Assembly: GCA_022578965.1 (NCBI GenBank)
Contig: MU400506.1
Span: 372,001 to 436,000, forward strand
Direction of reading: 5' to 3'
From: Xylaria sp. FL1777
Lineage: Eukaryota; Ascomycota; Sordariomycetes; Xylariales; Xylariaceae
Length of the DNA stretch: 64,000 bases
Shown piece after piece: positions 23,282 to 34,120 of this stretch. Position 1 is the stretch's first letter, and the number at the start of each line of letters is the position of its first letter. The position numbers and the translations under genes are program-made. A model generated the notes under the pieces. That model was not told the DNA's origin, made no database searches, and worked only from the letters and a program-made list of their open reading frames with translations.

Positions 23282-25295
23282 TCACTCGTTCAACACGCTA
23301 TACCGCGAATACCTCGAAGCCGGACCCGCCCTGCCCTCCTCAGCCGCCACACCGCTCACTTTGCGGCGGTACCCCAGATTCGCAGCACTGCCCAGGTCGT
23401 AGTCGTTCCCGGACGAGACCTGCCGGCCCTCGGTGCTGCCCTTGGCCCCCTTCTTCTCCTCCCCGCCGTACATGATGGGTGGCGTGGCGCTCTTCAGCTC
23501 GCCGTACGGCTTCGAATAGAACTGGTCGTCGGCCTGGATCGACGAGTTCCTGTTCCCCTTGGCGCGGCCCCAGACCCCGAGGATCGTGGGCCGGCGCGCG
23601 GGGGCCGGCGCCGAGGCGGATTGCGCGTCCGCGATGTCCTGGCTGCCGCTCACGCTGCGCCGGTTCGAGCTCATTTCCGCGAGGACTGGCTGAGAGTCGC
23701 GCAGTTCGACCGGCGTCTTTCGCGATGCGGTCCCGTATGCTTCTCGCGGCGGCGTTGCTGGGTGAGGGTTCAGGCGCAGTGGGTTGGGATGCATGTAGCC
23801 CGCGAGGTCAATCGGGCCGCCGTCGTCGTCGTCTTCGAGATCGGAGACGTCGTCGGGACGCATCACGTTCTCCTGCTCCGAATCCGACTCATTGTCTCCT
23901 CCGTAGCGTTGGTTCAACGTCTCGTAAGCTTTGGATCTCTCCGCCGCCTGCCGCTGCTGTGTGCGGCCGATGAGCGATTCTGAAGCGTACCACGCTTCTG
24001 TGAATTTTCCGACTCGCGTTGGTGAGGCGTTTATGGGTTGTGAGTTCGCTGTGCTACCCGGCCGCGAAGACGATGGGGAGCCTGTCTCGTGCAGCGGGAT
24101 CTCCATATAATTTCCACGCTGTGCCAGTCTAGGGTTTGACTTGCGCTTTTGATCAGCAACGGAAACAGTGCTGTTGTGAGGCGAGTTGCGAGGGGAATTG
24201 CCTGGCGTGATCTGATACTGCCGGCTAGGCAGATCTACGCGAGAGTCGCGTTTCGACGAACTGAATGAGTCCAATGAGTCCCTGCGTGTTTGCATGAAAG
24301 GGATACTTGGCGGCCTCGATAAGTCCTCGTAGGGTGCCCCAGAACGACGATGCCCTTCGAGTGGCGTCGACAGACGCTTACTACTCTCCGACATAGTGGT
24401 ATAGCTACTTGCCACTGAAGACTTGTTGCGCTTGTGTTTCGCGCGGGTAGTCAGATTACTCTCGAGAGGGTTCATGTCAGGTGGCATATTGGCTATGCGT
24501 CTAAACATAAGACCCAAGTAGATTGAAATGCCGAGTGAAATCGCATGAAGGCCGATTGCGGCGAGAAGGCCGTAGTACTCAGACTTGATGAAAATTGGGA
24601 GTAGCGTCTTATTTTCCAAAATCGTATCCCAACTGTCACTCTCCTTGCGCACTGTGATGACCCCAAAGACGTAGAAAGCCAAGATGGCCAGGTCAGTGGT
24701 GCCAGCGAATACCTGGTACGCAGCCGAGGAAGCCGGCGGCCTTGCTCGCGCTGGTCTAGCAAGGTGTAAGATGGCGTACGCGCTGCAAAGTACAATAACG
24801 CCAGGCTATAATGTACGTCAGATTCACTTCGCGCAACCATGGGACGATTAAGATCGAAGTAACCATACCGCAACACGTAAGATCCAAGCTGCAAGTGGCA
24901 TTACATTGGAGATCAGAATCATAAGCGTAAGGAGCCCAGCTCCTGCGATTAGTTCAAGAGCACGCAGCAAGAGCTGTAGATATCTTGTCCATCTAATCCA
25001 CCATTTTGTGGCATCACTCATAGGTCGGAAATTGTACGTGCGCCCAGTAGGCACCACATGAGCACTACAGTGGCAAGACATCAGCTACAAAACGTCGAGA
25101 TTACACTACAAATAGAGAGCAGAGACAGACGTACTCTGGATGTCGGCCAAAGGACACGAGGGGGCCTTTCTTCTTTGGTTTCTTGGGTTTTACCTCCCAG
25201 CTCGCTCTCGTGACAGCCTTTGGGTCGAATTCTTTCTGCGGTGACTGCGAATCGCGGCGGCCCGAGTCGTACATATAGGGTTGTTGAGGCCCCAT
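23282..25295 (-). CDS. Uncharacterised fungal four-TM membrane protein with long cytosolic tail
   Basis: Three exons, 25295-25135, 25064-24869 and 24805-23282, close to 626 residues. The start at 25295 gives MGPQQPYMYDSG; an upstream in-frame ATG at 25499 would add 68 residues of poor composition and is not preferred. A basic segment (PKKPKKKGPLVSFGRHP) precedes four predicted membrane helices at about residues 84-106, 110-133, 152-171 and 198-220, separated by short loops. The remaining 400 residues are Ser/Arg/Pro-rich and disordered, with several RRxS-like and SP sites that suggest phosphorylation. The four-helix layout recalls MARVEL-type or claudin-like fungal cortex proteins, but I see no diagnostic motif and make no functional call. 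It is divergent from the ARH1-like gene. Confidence 0.8.
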
Positions 25296-25933
25296 GTCTG
25301 CGAATGGCCGATTCCAGCGAGGCTGGATGCTTCTCGCAATATGGAGGGTGAGTCGGCTGGTAGAATGGATTGTTTGACTGTTGTGCGAATTCCAGTTATA
25401 GGAAAACAGACCCGTAGCTGTGACGTTGCCGCCGCATGTAAGCCCCTCGTGTGATGTAGATATTGTGCCGAATCGGGCAGAGCCTGGTCTCCATGGCAAC
25501 GTCGTACCATCCCGGCAGTATGCAGGTACTGTGCTAATTATAGGATTTAGGATTTCGGCACCTTGTAATTTCGCTGCCTACGATGTACCGTAGGGCGTCC
25601 TATAGAAGATGCCGGATCGAATAGGTGGAGTGCTGCATTGCCTGTGCGCAAGGAAGTAGATAGCGCAAAGCTTGTCTCCAATGGGCGTCATATCCATGCT
25701 ATGAAGTGCTGCGACTTAGATAAACATGTACATAAACGAGTGGTGATACAAATACAGTGCGAAAACTGTATGGATACGTAGTGTACTTGTACCAGGTTTG
25801 GTGGGTGTCAAAGGTACCTAATTCGGAACAAATTGAGTATGAGCTTGAACATTTCAATGCGGTTCATTCTTCGGGGCATCGCATTGATTTTAAAGACTTA
25901 TTTCGTTCCTTTCTTAGCTCGGCTTCTGCAATA
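25296..25933. promoter_or_regulatory. Divergent promoter, membrane protein gene / ARH1-like gene
   Basis: This 638-base spacer separates two genes transcribed away from each other. Both first exons have upstream in-frame ATGs inside it (25499 minus, 25757 plus) that could extend either protein. No specific sites are claimed. Confidence 0.45.
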
Positions 25934-27621
25934 ATGACGTCTATTGCCAAGTCGTGGCTTTGTAGTGCCTGCTTGCACCAAGCCGTCACTAGAAATCCCT
26001 CGCTTGCAAAGTCATCGTCCATCATAACTCGACGCTCGTACGCCACGAGTCGCAATGACTGGCCGCTTCGCATGGCTGTGATCGGCTCCGGCCCGGCTGG
26101 CTTCTATACGGCTTATAGGGTCATGTCGAGGATACAGCAGGCTAAGGTAGATATGTTCGAGGCATTACCTGTGCCTTTTGGTCTGGTGCGATTTGGTGTC
26201 GCCCCGGACCATCCCGAAGTTAAGGTATGATGACATACCCTGGTATACCACCATCTCATGTCACAATTTAATGACTTTGGGCTAACCTGGTACCACTAGA
26301 ACTGCCAAGATAAATTTGAGGAGGTGGCCAGCTCACCGAATTTCACCTTCATTGGCAATGTGGCGATTGGTAATGAAGGTCATCATTTCCAAGGATGCAC
26401 GATCCCGCTCGCATCTATGATGCGCCATTACGACGCCGTGGTGTTCGCATATGGCGCCTCGAAAGACAAGAAGCTAGGAATTCCTAATGAGTCTAAGCTG
26501 CAGGGTATTTACTCGGCACGAGAGTTCGTTGGCTGGTACAACGGCTTGCCCGAATATGCTGATCTGGCTCCGGATCTGACGCAGGGTGAGGAGGCAGTTA
26601 TCATTGGCCAGGGGAACGTTGCGCTGGATGTCGCGAGGATGATGCTGGAGAACGTAGATGTGTTGCGAAAGTCAGATATTACTGAGTCTGCCATAGAAAC
26701 GCTATCGAAAAGCCGTATTAAGCGAGTGCATGTAGTCGGGAGGAGGGGTCCGATGCAGGTGTGTTCCATTAAGTCGGTGCTCATTTTCAATCAACAATTT
26801 AACGGAACTTCCAGGCAGCTTTTACCATCAAAGAGGTGCGTGAGCTGATGAAATTACACGCGGTGGCGTTCCATCCAGTCGACATGACTCTTCTACCAGA
26901 TGAGTTATCAAAGTTACCTCGTCCACGACGCCGGTTGATGGAGGTGCTGGTGAAAGGCTCAACGAGTCGGCCTGAGCATTCACATAAGTCATGGTCACTC
27001 GATTTTTGTCTATCACCCACAGAATTCAACGGCACGCCAGATGGCAAGGTGCAGAGCACGGTGTTCCAACGGACCTCACTTTCGTCACCTTTCGATCCAG
27101 CTTCAAATGTCCAAACTCTGGGCGAAAAAATACAAATTCCATCTTCGGTAATATTTCGCTCTATTGGTTATAAGTCGGTTGCCTTACCCGGTTTTGCTGA
27201 GGCAGGGATCCTTTTTGATGATAGGAAGGGTGTAATTCAGAATGATGGGTTTGGTCGTGTCTTACAGAAGACCGAAAACAGTGCAATGGGCAACGGTGAA
27301 ACGAGTACTTTACCTGGGACGTACTGCGCGGGGTGGGTAAAGAGAGGCCCGACAGGCGTCATCGCGTCAACAATGGAAGATGCATTCTCGACCGGAGATG
27401 CCATTGCTGCCGACTGGAATGCCGAAACTCCGTTTCTCAACTCGAAGAAGAGCCATGGCTGGGACGGCCTACGTACCGAGGTTGACTCGGACAATTGTCG
27501 AGTCATCCAGTGGGAAGACTGGAAGAAGATAGACAAAACAGAGAGAGAACGCGGCCTGCTAGTTGGAAAGGAAAGGGAAAAGTTCACGAGTATAGGTGAG
27601 ATGCTGGCTGCTAGTCGCTAG
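25934..27621 (+). CDS. ARH1: NADPH:adrenodoxin oxidoreductase, mitochondrial
   Basis: Three exons, 25934-26224, 26300-26758 and 26815-27621, all phase 0, give 518 residues. The start at 25934 gives a basic, Ser-rich presequence ending near RRSYATSRND, typical of matrix import. The FAD-binding GSGPAG is at 51-56 and is followed by the family motif PVPFGLVRFGVAPDHPEVK. The NADP-binding GQGNVALDVAR is at 200-210. The C-terminal FAD region has YCAGWVKRGPTGVIASTM. The enzyme passes electrons from NADPH to the matrix ferredoxin (adrenodoxin/Yah1) for Fe-S cluster assembly, heme A synthesis and ubiquinone synthesis. An upstream ATG at 25757 would bury the presequence. The gene is tail-to-tail with the ETF-alpha gene, 73 bases apart. 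Confidence 0.95.
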
Positions 27622-27694
27622 ACACGGAGGGGAAAATAAAATAAAACAGTCGTACCCTTACGGGCCATTGCTATATCTATCTTGTATTTTTAGA

Positions 27695-28820
27695 CTATGA
27701 GTTCTTCAGTTTCTCTGTCAACTCTGGAACTTTTTCAAATAAATCGCCGACTAATCCTACGTCAGCTACTTGGAATATCGGCTCATCAGGGTTTTTGTTG
27801 ATCGCCGCAATTACTTTGCTATCCTTCATACCGGCTAGATGTTGGATTGCGCCAGAAATCCCCACAGCCAGGTACAGCTCAGGTGCGACGACCTTACCTG
27901 TCTGACCGACTTGTAAGCTGTTATCCGCGTACCCGCTGTCCACAGCGGCACGAGATGCACCAATGGCGGCCCCAATCGAGTCAGCAAGTGGCTGCATAAT
28001 TCTGTCAAAGTCTTCTTTAGACTTGAGACCCCGTCCACCAGAGACAACTCTACCAGCAGTTGCTAGATCTGGACGGTCTGATTTGGCTAAATCCTCTGAA
28101 ACCCATTCGACTGAAGCTTCTGACTTGGGATCGACACCATCCTCGACGGTAGCTGAGCCGCCTTGTGTCTCAGCGGCAGGGAAAGCAGTGCCTCGGATTG
28201 TTATAATCTTAATGGAATCGGATGACTCGACCGTTGCAATAGCGTTTCCCGCGTATATTGGCCGCACGAACGTGTTTTCACTCTCAACGGCAGTAATATC
28301 GGAGATTTGTTGTGAATCTAGCAATGCGGCAACGCGAGGCATCAGGTTCTTCCCGAAAGCTGTGTGCCCCGCGATAACGTGGGTATAGCCTCCTTTCTTG
28401 ATATTCTCGACGACCAAAGAAGCGAAGTTTTCGGGAAGGCCCTGCGAGAAGAAGAGTGAGCAAAAGTGCAATAGATGAGACAGATGTAAGGGGAATTGGA
28501 TCCTGGTTGGGTACCTTATCGTAAGCCGCATTGTCTACGGCAATGATCTTGTCAACGCCTTCGACCTTGGCAGCCTCCTCTGCAACTGACTTGATACTGC
28601 TTCCCGCGACAAAACCATGGATTGATCCTCCAATCTTCTTGGCAGCGGTGATTGCGCTTAACGACCCGTGATTCAGCTGACCATCGCGTTGTTCAAGGAT
28701 CGCCAATGACGACAGCAACCTCTGGAGAGCGGATCGACTAAAAGGGCCGGTGAAAGCGGAGGTAGATCGTGGCAAGGAGGAGACGCCGCGAAGGGCCGTT
28801 CGTCTGGCAGCCGAAAACAT
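27695..28820 (-). CDS. Electron transfer flavoprotein subunit alpha, mitochondrial
   Basis: Two exons, 28820-28515 and 28441-27695, joined by a GTACCC...CGCAG intron, give 350 residues. An Arg/Ser-rich presequence (MFSAARRTALRGVSSLPRST) is followed by the N-terminal alpha/beta domain (LAILEQRDGQL; ITAAKKIGGSIHGFVAG) and the C-terminal FAD domain. That domain has RVVSGGRGL, the ADNSLQVGQTGKVVAPELY block and the ISGAIQHLAGMKDS block that contacts FAD and AMP in the heterodimer. ETF takes electrons from acyl-CoA and amino-acid dehydrogenases in the matrix and hands them to ETF-ubiquinone oxidoreductase; the beta subunit is not in this window. Length matches the family. The yeast counterpart is AIM45. 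Confidence 0.95.
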
Positions 28821-29442
28821 GTTGTCGGCTGTCTCGCTCTAGTATTACAGATCTCGACCTTCGAGATTCATTAATTCTTCAGTGCAGTATGGATTGGAAC
28901 TTACCTACCAAAGTCCAGCCAACGCCAATCCCGAGCTGCGGCTGTCCTCGGCCCACGTTCGGCTGCTGACTGCAGCCCACCGAGGTACATGGTACATTGT
29001 AGCTCGAGCGGGGAGCGGGTCTTGCACGTGCCACAGTCTAGCGATCCTATTGCGTAAGTGAACAATAAACCAGCCACATGTACCGTTTTGTGGCTGATGA
29101 GCCGTCGGCGCTTGGACCAGGCAGGACGCAACTCCCCAGCATTGTCTTGGCCAGTTCCTTAGCTTAGGCAGTTGAATGCTCCTTGTCTTCAGTCGCGCCG
29201 AAATTATTTCTCCAACCAAACACGCGATCGATCCAGCCTCATCGCATATCTAGGAGGAGAGTCCATCAACTTGCAACCACTTACAACGGCCGCTATTTTC
29301 ATTACAGCGCTTCCACTCCTTAATGACTCGCCACAGATAGAATTTGATACCCGCGACACCGCGCGATCTAATTCTGAACCTTAAATCCTTCTTTCATCTC
29401 CATCGCGCCCTATTTCTAGCCCCAGCTTCAGCATCATTCACG
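28821..29442. promoter_or_regulatory. Divergent promoter, ETF-alpha / SWI3-like gene
   Basis: This 622-base spacer lies between head-to-head genes. A CT-rich stretch near 29385-29410 precedes the SWI3-like ATG. Short open frames here have no recognisable content. Confidence 0.5.
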
Positions 29443-31620
29443 ATGGATGAACATGGCAGCTATGACTCTCCAGCCAACGGAGCTTCGCCCAGCAGCAACC
29501 CGATCCTAGCGCAGCCGCATCTGCCATCCGATGCAGCGCCTGGGCAGCCAGATGGTGAGTTCGAGAGGTCTTCTGCGTCGATGCGACCTGCAAAGGCTGG
29601 ATGGATGGAGACTGATGCGCCGAGTAGATATCCAGATGTCCGAGGTCCCATCAACCGAGCCTGTCATCAAGCAAGATAGCACTACTCCTGCACCCACGGG
29701 TACCTCAGATAACCCCCTCGATGCGCCTCCTGCACCACCCGCTGAATCCACTCTAGCTAAGGAAGACGAGGAAATGGGCGAGGCACCGGCCGCGCCCAAA
29801 GACAAGGACCAAGCAGGGAAGGATGCGGAGGATGGCGCACCAGGCACCGAGGGTGCCGTGCAGGAGGCCAAGTCCAAGGAAAGCATCGAAAATGCTGCGC
29901 GGGAACACCTGATCTCTCAAACCCACGCAATTGTACTTCCGAGTTACAGCACATGGTTCGATATGAACGACGTCAACAATATCGAGCGCAAGGCACTGCC
30001 CGAGTTTTTCAACAGCCGGAATCGGAGCAAGACACCTCATGTCTATAAGGATTACCGCGACTTTATGATCAACACTTACCGATTAAACCCCGTGGAATAT
30101 CTGACCGTTACTGCATGCCGACGTAATCTCGCCGGTGATGTATGCGCTATAATGCGTGTGCATGCTTTTCTAGAGCAATGGGGTTTGATCAATTACCAGG
30201 TACTATCTGCTGCAACATATGGCTTAAGTAACTGCTTACTCACAAAATATAGGTTGATGCGGATCAGCGGCCTTCTCAAGTTGGACCCCCGTTTACTGGG
30301 CATTTCAAAGTAATCTGTGATACGCCCCGTGGACTTCAGCCGTGGCAGCCTGCAGCAGATCCAATTCTCCTGGAAGGCAAGAAGAATCCAGATACGGATC
30401 AAAAAGCCAATGCGGCGGCTACTGCTGCTGGCGAGCGAAATCTTGAGATCGGTCGCAACATTTACGAGTCTAGTGCGAAAGGAACAAAGCTTACCAAAAC
30501 AGAGAATAAACCCAACGGTGAATCTGCTGCTAACGGTACCGATGACGCTCTGAAAGGACCCGTCGCCAAAGTCTTTTGTCAGAACTGTGGAATTGACTGC
30601 ACTCGTGTCTATTACCATCTTCCCGAAGCAAAGTCTACAGACAAAGCTAAGCATGACGTTTGCCCGACCTGCTACTTGGAGGGACGCATACCGAACAACC
30701 AGGCCAATACCCAATTTATCCGCATGGAAAATAAAGCTTACTCGACAATCCTCGACCGAGATGCTCCATGGAGTGATGCAGAAATTCTCCGACTTCTTGA
30801 AGGATTAGAGAAATATGATGATGATTGGTCCGAAATCGCTGAGCACGTTGGGACGCGGAACAGAGAAGAATGTGTATTGCAATTCCTTCAGTTGGATATC
30901 GAGGACAAATATCTTGATTCAGAAGCTCCAGTTCGAGCTCCGACAGGTCTGCCTATGTTAGGAAATCACGGTGGTTTCCTTCCATTCAGCCAGGCTGATA
31001 ACCCTGTAATGTCTGTCATTGGCTTTCTCGCCAGTCTTGCAGATCCCAAAACAACTGCTGCTGCTGCAAAGAAGTCTGTTGAGGAGCTTCAGCAGGGACT
31101 TCGAAAACGAATTGAAGGTGGTGATGCTGGAAAGATGAATGGGAAAGGCAAGGAGAAAGAAAGTGACTCAATGGAGATCGATGTTCATCAAGAAACAACA
31201 ACGACTACTACAACCACCACTACCACAACTACCAACACCGTTGCGAGCATACCGCTAGCAGCCATGGGTGCTAGAGCTGGAGGGTTAGCATCCCACGAAG
31301 AACGGGAAATGACCCGTCTTCTATCCGCAGCAGTCAATGTTACCCTCCAGAAGATGGAGTTGAAACTCAAGTATTTTGACGAGATGGAGGGTATTCTCCA
31401 GGCCGAGCGACGTGAACTTGAGCGAGGCAGGCAGCAACTGTTTCTAGACCGCTTAGCATTTAAGAGACGGGTACGCGAAACCCAAGACAGACTGAGATCT
31501 GGGGGTGATTTCAAGGCTACTGAAATGAATGGCAATGGCCTGACTTTTATGTCTACTCCAGCTATGGGTGCCGTTCAACCTCTGAGCAACGACGGGACTA
31601 TCAAGAGCTACGAAGCCTAG
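29443..31620 (+). CDS. SWI3/RSC8-type chromatin-remodelling subunit (SMARCC homologue)
   Basis: Three exons, 29443-29554, 29628-30199 and 30253-31620, close to 683 residues. Domains in order: an acidic Pro-rich N terminus; SWIRM (about 133-228, starting [20 protein letters not shown]); a ZZ-like zinc finger (about 333-375, CQNCGIDC and CPTC); a SANT domain (about 399-447, [16 protein letters not shown]); a poly-Thr run; and a C-terminal SWIRM-associated leucine-zipper region. This is the SWI3/RSC8/BAF155 architecture, a core scaffold of SWI/SNF and RSC nucleosome remodellers in the nucleus. The ZZ finger is usual in fungal RSC8-type members. The exon 2 acceptor is ambiguous by one codon (29625 or 29628). 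The last 24 codons, stop included, are tandemly duplicated just downstream. Confidence 0.94.
31196..31240 (+). repeat. ACA/ACT trinucleotide tract encoding poly-Thr
   Basis: A run of Thr codons, about 13 residues, inside the linker between the SANT domain and the C-terminal coiled coil of the SWI3-like protein. It keeps frame. Confidence 0.85.
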
Positions 31621-31692
31621 ATGTCTACTCCAGCTATGGGTGCCGTGAAGCCTCTGAGCAACGACGGGGCTACCAAGAGCTACAAAGCCTAG
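31549..31692 (+). repeat. Tandem duplication (2 x 72 bp) at the end of the SWI3-like gene
   Basis: 31549-31620, the last 24 codons with the TAG stop, is repeated directly at 31621-31692 with six substitutions in 72 bases and no indels. Copy 2 begins immediately after the stop of copy 1 in the same frame. It reads ATG TCT ACT and ends in its own TAG, so readthrough of the first stop would add exactly 24 residues (the read-through codon plus 23 more). Confidence 0.97.
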
Positions 31693-32290
31693 AAGGCTTG
31701 GCGGAAACAAGTTCTGCGTCTAGAACGAGGGGCCTGGGTATGAATAGTAAGGTGTAGGCGGCGAATCATGGGATTTTCTTGTAAGGGATAAGGCTTGGGC
31801 TTGTTTGTTTGTTTTTCATTTTCTGAATGCTTTTGTTTCTAATACGGCGTTCCGTCCCCGGGGCCCCTGGCACAGTACACTGGTTTTTTCCTGTCTGTCA
31901 AAAATAGTGCCATCAATAAAATGTACCACCACCACAAGACAGCCGATTTTGTCGGTGGATCATTATAAGTAAAACTAGCTAGGTTCACGCTCGTCTCTCT
32001 CAACAACGAAAGGGCTTTGGTGAATGGAATCGATAATCGCCTCTTTTGGTCTGAGTTTACAATTCATCCTTGATCATAATAGATTTATTCCAGAACACTA
32101 ACTTACGCCTTTTAAATATGCATCAATAGATTCGGGATATAGCGTACATGACCTGCCAGTCAATTAATAAAACATACTTCTTCCTCCAGTGCGCTCCTTA
32201 ACGAGCTCATCTCCAGACAATCAGTCTACTCTTACTCTCTCTGCTCCATGCCTTCGTCGTTCACAACTCAGTCTGTTTATTTAATCAACC
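31693..32290. other. Convergent intergenic region
   Basis: Shared 3' region of the SWI3-like and RRN5-like genes. No gene is seen; a T-rich stretch lies near 31802-31830. Confidence 0.5.
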
Positions 32291-34120
32291 TCAGCTTTTA
32301 TTCCTCTTACTTTTCAAGTCGCCCTCGCCGCACAGCACAGCCCAAAGCTTCGCCTCGGCATCCGCGCTAGCTTTCGCGTCCAGGTGCTCAGCGTCCCGCT
32401 CTAGTCTGTGCTCGGCGCGGATCTGGGACTTCAGAGCCTTTCGGGCCGGCCGCACTTCCAAGTCGTCAGCATAGTGGGTAGACGCCTGAGATATCATTGC
32501 TTCTTCGATGTCGTTTCGTATCGCAACCGCGTTTAAACCCTCGTCGTCAGTGTCGTCATAATCTTCTTCTTTTATTGTGCGTTCCTCTTCGTCTTCCTCG
32601 CTGTCTTCTCGACTTTGTCTCTCCTCTTCCGAACCGCTGGATCTGTGTTGCGCGTGAGAAAACGTGTCGGATTCGGCAGGGATAGGCCTATCGCCTGCAT
32701 TATCGCCTGCCGGATACCCAAGGGCTGCCTCGACCTCGTCGAAGCTCATGCTTTCGTAATCATCCTCCTCTTCGCTTTCTTCCGCTTCTTCGCTGCTATC
32801 CCCTGTACTTCTAGGACTAGATTCCGCAGTGCTCCGGTAGTCGTCTATGTCCATATCTTCATCCCCGTCTATGTCAGCGCCTCCATTCCCTTCATCAGTA
32901 AGATCGTCTTCCTCCTCCTCCTCCTCCTCCTCCTCCTCCTCTTCTTCTTCAGTCTCGTGATCAACAACATTCAACTGCAATCTCCTCGCACACCGTGCCC
33001 AGAATTCCCTCGAATCCTCCTTCATGCCCAGCGATGACACCGCCGCCTTGACATCTTCGGCTCGGAGCCGCGGCCTGAAGAAGCTCCGCGCATCGTTCAG
33101 GCTCCTCGTCCGAGTACGAGACTCCGCCATATACATCGCGGCTAAGAGCAGGCGCCTAGTGACGCTAATCGCCAGCCCATAGAAGTCTGCGAGCGCCGTT
33201 GCTTGGATCGCAGGTGGTTCGTGTTCTTCGGACACGGCACGCCAGTTCCCATCAGAGACGGTCGAGTTCATGAATACGCGGTCAGAAAGCCGGAGCCAGT
33301 TGTGAGCGGAGAAGAACTGGAGAAACGGTAGCTCTTCCAAGCTTTCATCCTTTTCCTCCTGCTCTCTTTTGTCTTCTTTTTTCAGGTGTGGCTTTTCCCA
33401 TTCCTCTCCGTCTCGCGATTGTGATTGTGGTGTGGCTGTTTCAGAGTATTCCTGTTGTTGCTGACAGCGGACCGAATGCTCGAGACTTTGCGCAAGCGGT
33501 GTCGTGACAAGCCACCGCGAGCCCCAACGCTCCCTCTCGACCCCCTCTTCGTAGCCCTCCTGGCGCAACGACAGCTCGTCGGCAGCAGCCTCCAGCATGG
33601 CGCCGCACTCGGCGCCGATCTCCACCGCGGCGGGGATGTCGACGGGTCGCAGGGGCTGCAGCAGCAGCTGGGCTCCCCTCCCCTCACCGGTCCGCGGATG
33701 CCGCCGCTTGGCCGCATCGAGGAAGACCAGGTACTGCCGCACCTCGAGCTCGCTCTTGGTCCCGATTCGCGCGGAAATGCCCGCCAGGTCGTCCCCGCCG
33801 AGCCGGCTCACGGCTGCGAAGAAGAGCCGTTTCTCCGCCGCGCTCCACACCACCGCGCCAATCTGCGTGTGCTCCAACTCGATGTCCTCTTCGCCATTGA
33901 TGAGCCCCGATGCCGCATCTTGGATGTCTTGGTTCAGCAGGTTCAGATACGCGGGGTTGAAGTCGCCCTTCCTACGCTTGAGAGGTGGCAGACCCGTGCA
34001 CGCAACAGAACTTCCTGCCAGTCGCTTCCTGTGGATGGGCGCGCTCCGCCGTATTGGCAACGTGCTTGGTGGGTTGTATGCAAGCGGCTTAATAATCTCC
34101 TCGTCTGAGTCCGTGTCCAT
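32291..34120 (-). CDS. RRN5: RNA polymerase I-specific initiation factor RRN5-like
   Basis: Single exon, 609 residues. After an N-terminal region with a conserved-looking FNPAYLNLLNQDIQDAASG (54-72) comes a Myb/SANT-like domain at about 87-133 (VWSAAEKRLFFAAVSRLGGD), then a block starting ARIGTKSELEVRQYL. This order is typical of RRN5, a subunit of the upstream activating factor that recruits Pol I to rDNA promoters in the nucleolus. The second half is long, acidic and Ser-rich, with a Glu run near residue 395 encoded by a (TCC/TTC)n tract. Fungal RRN5 proteins are poorly conserved outside the SANT region, so the name rests on the N-terminal third. The alternative is another SANT-domain nuclear protein. 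Confidence 0.75.
   Translation of the reverse strand: MDTDSDEEIIKPLAYNPPSTLPIRRSAPIHRKRLAGSSVACTGLPPLKRRKGDFNPAYLNLLNQDIQDAASGLINGEEDIELEHTQIGAVVWSAAEKRLFFAAVSRLGGDDLAGISARIGTKSELEVRQYLVFLDAAKRRHPRTGEGRGAQLLLQPLRPVDIPAAVEIGAECGAMLEAAADELSLRQEGYEEGVERERWGSRWLVTTPLAQSLEHSVRCQQQQEYSETATPQSQSRDGEEWEKPHLKKEDKREQEEKDESLEELPFLQFFSAHNWLRLSDRVFMNSTVSDGNWRAVSEEHEPPAIQATALADFYGLAISVTRRLLLAAMYMAESRTRTRSLNDARSFFRPRLRAEDVKAAVSSLGMKEDSREFWARCARRLQLNVVDHETEEEEEEEEEEEEEEDDLTDEGNGGADIDGDEDMDIDDYRSTAESSPRSTGDSSEEAEESEEEDDYESMSFDEVEAALGYPAGDNAGDRPIPAESDTFSHAQHRSSGSEEERQSREDSEEDEEERTIKEEDYDDTDDEGLNAVAIRNDIEEAMISQASTHYADDLEVRPARKALKSQIRAEHRLERDAEHLDAKASADAEAKLWAVLCGEGDLKSKRNKS
32911..32949 (-). repeat. TCC/TTC trinucleotide tract encoding poly-Glu
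   Basis: About 13 consecutive Glu codons (GAG/GAA on the minus strand) inside the acidic region of the RRN5-like protein. It is in frame. Confidence 0.9.

Noticed and set aside
30193..30714. 173-codon minus-strand frame
   Set aside because: Antisense to the SWI3-like exon, which has clear SWIRM, ZZ and SANT domains on the plus strand.
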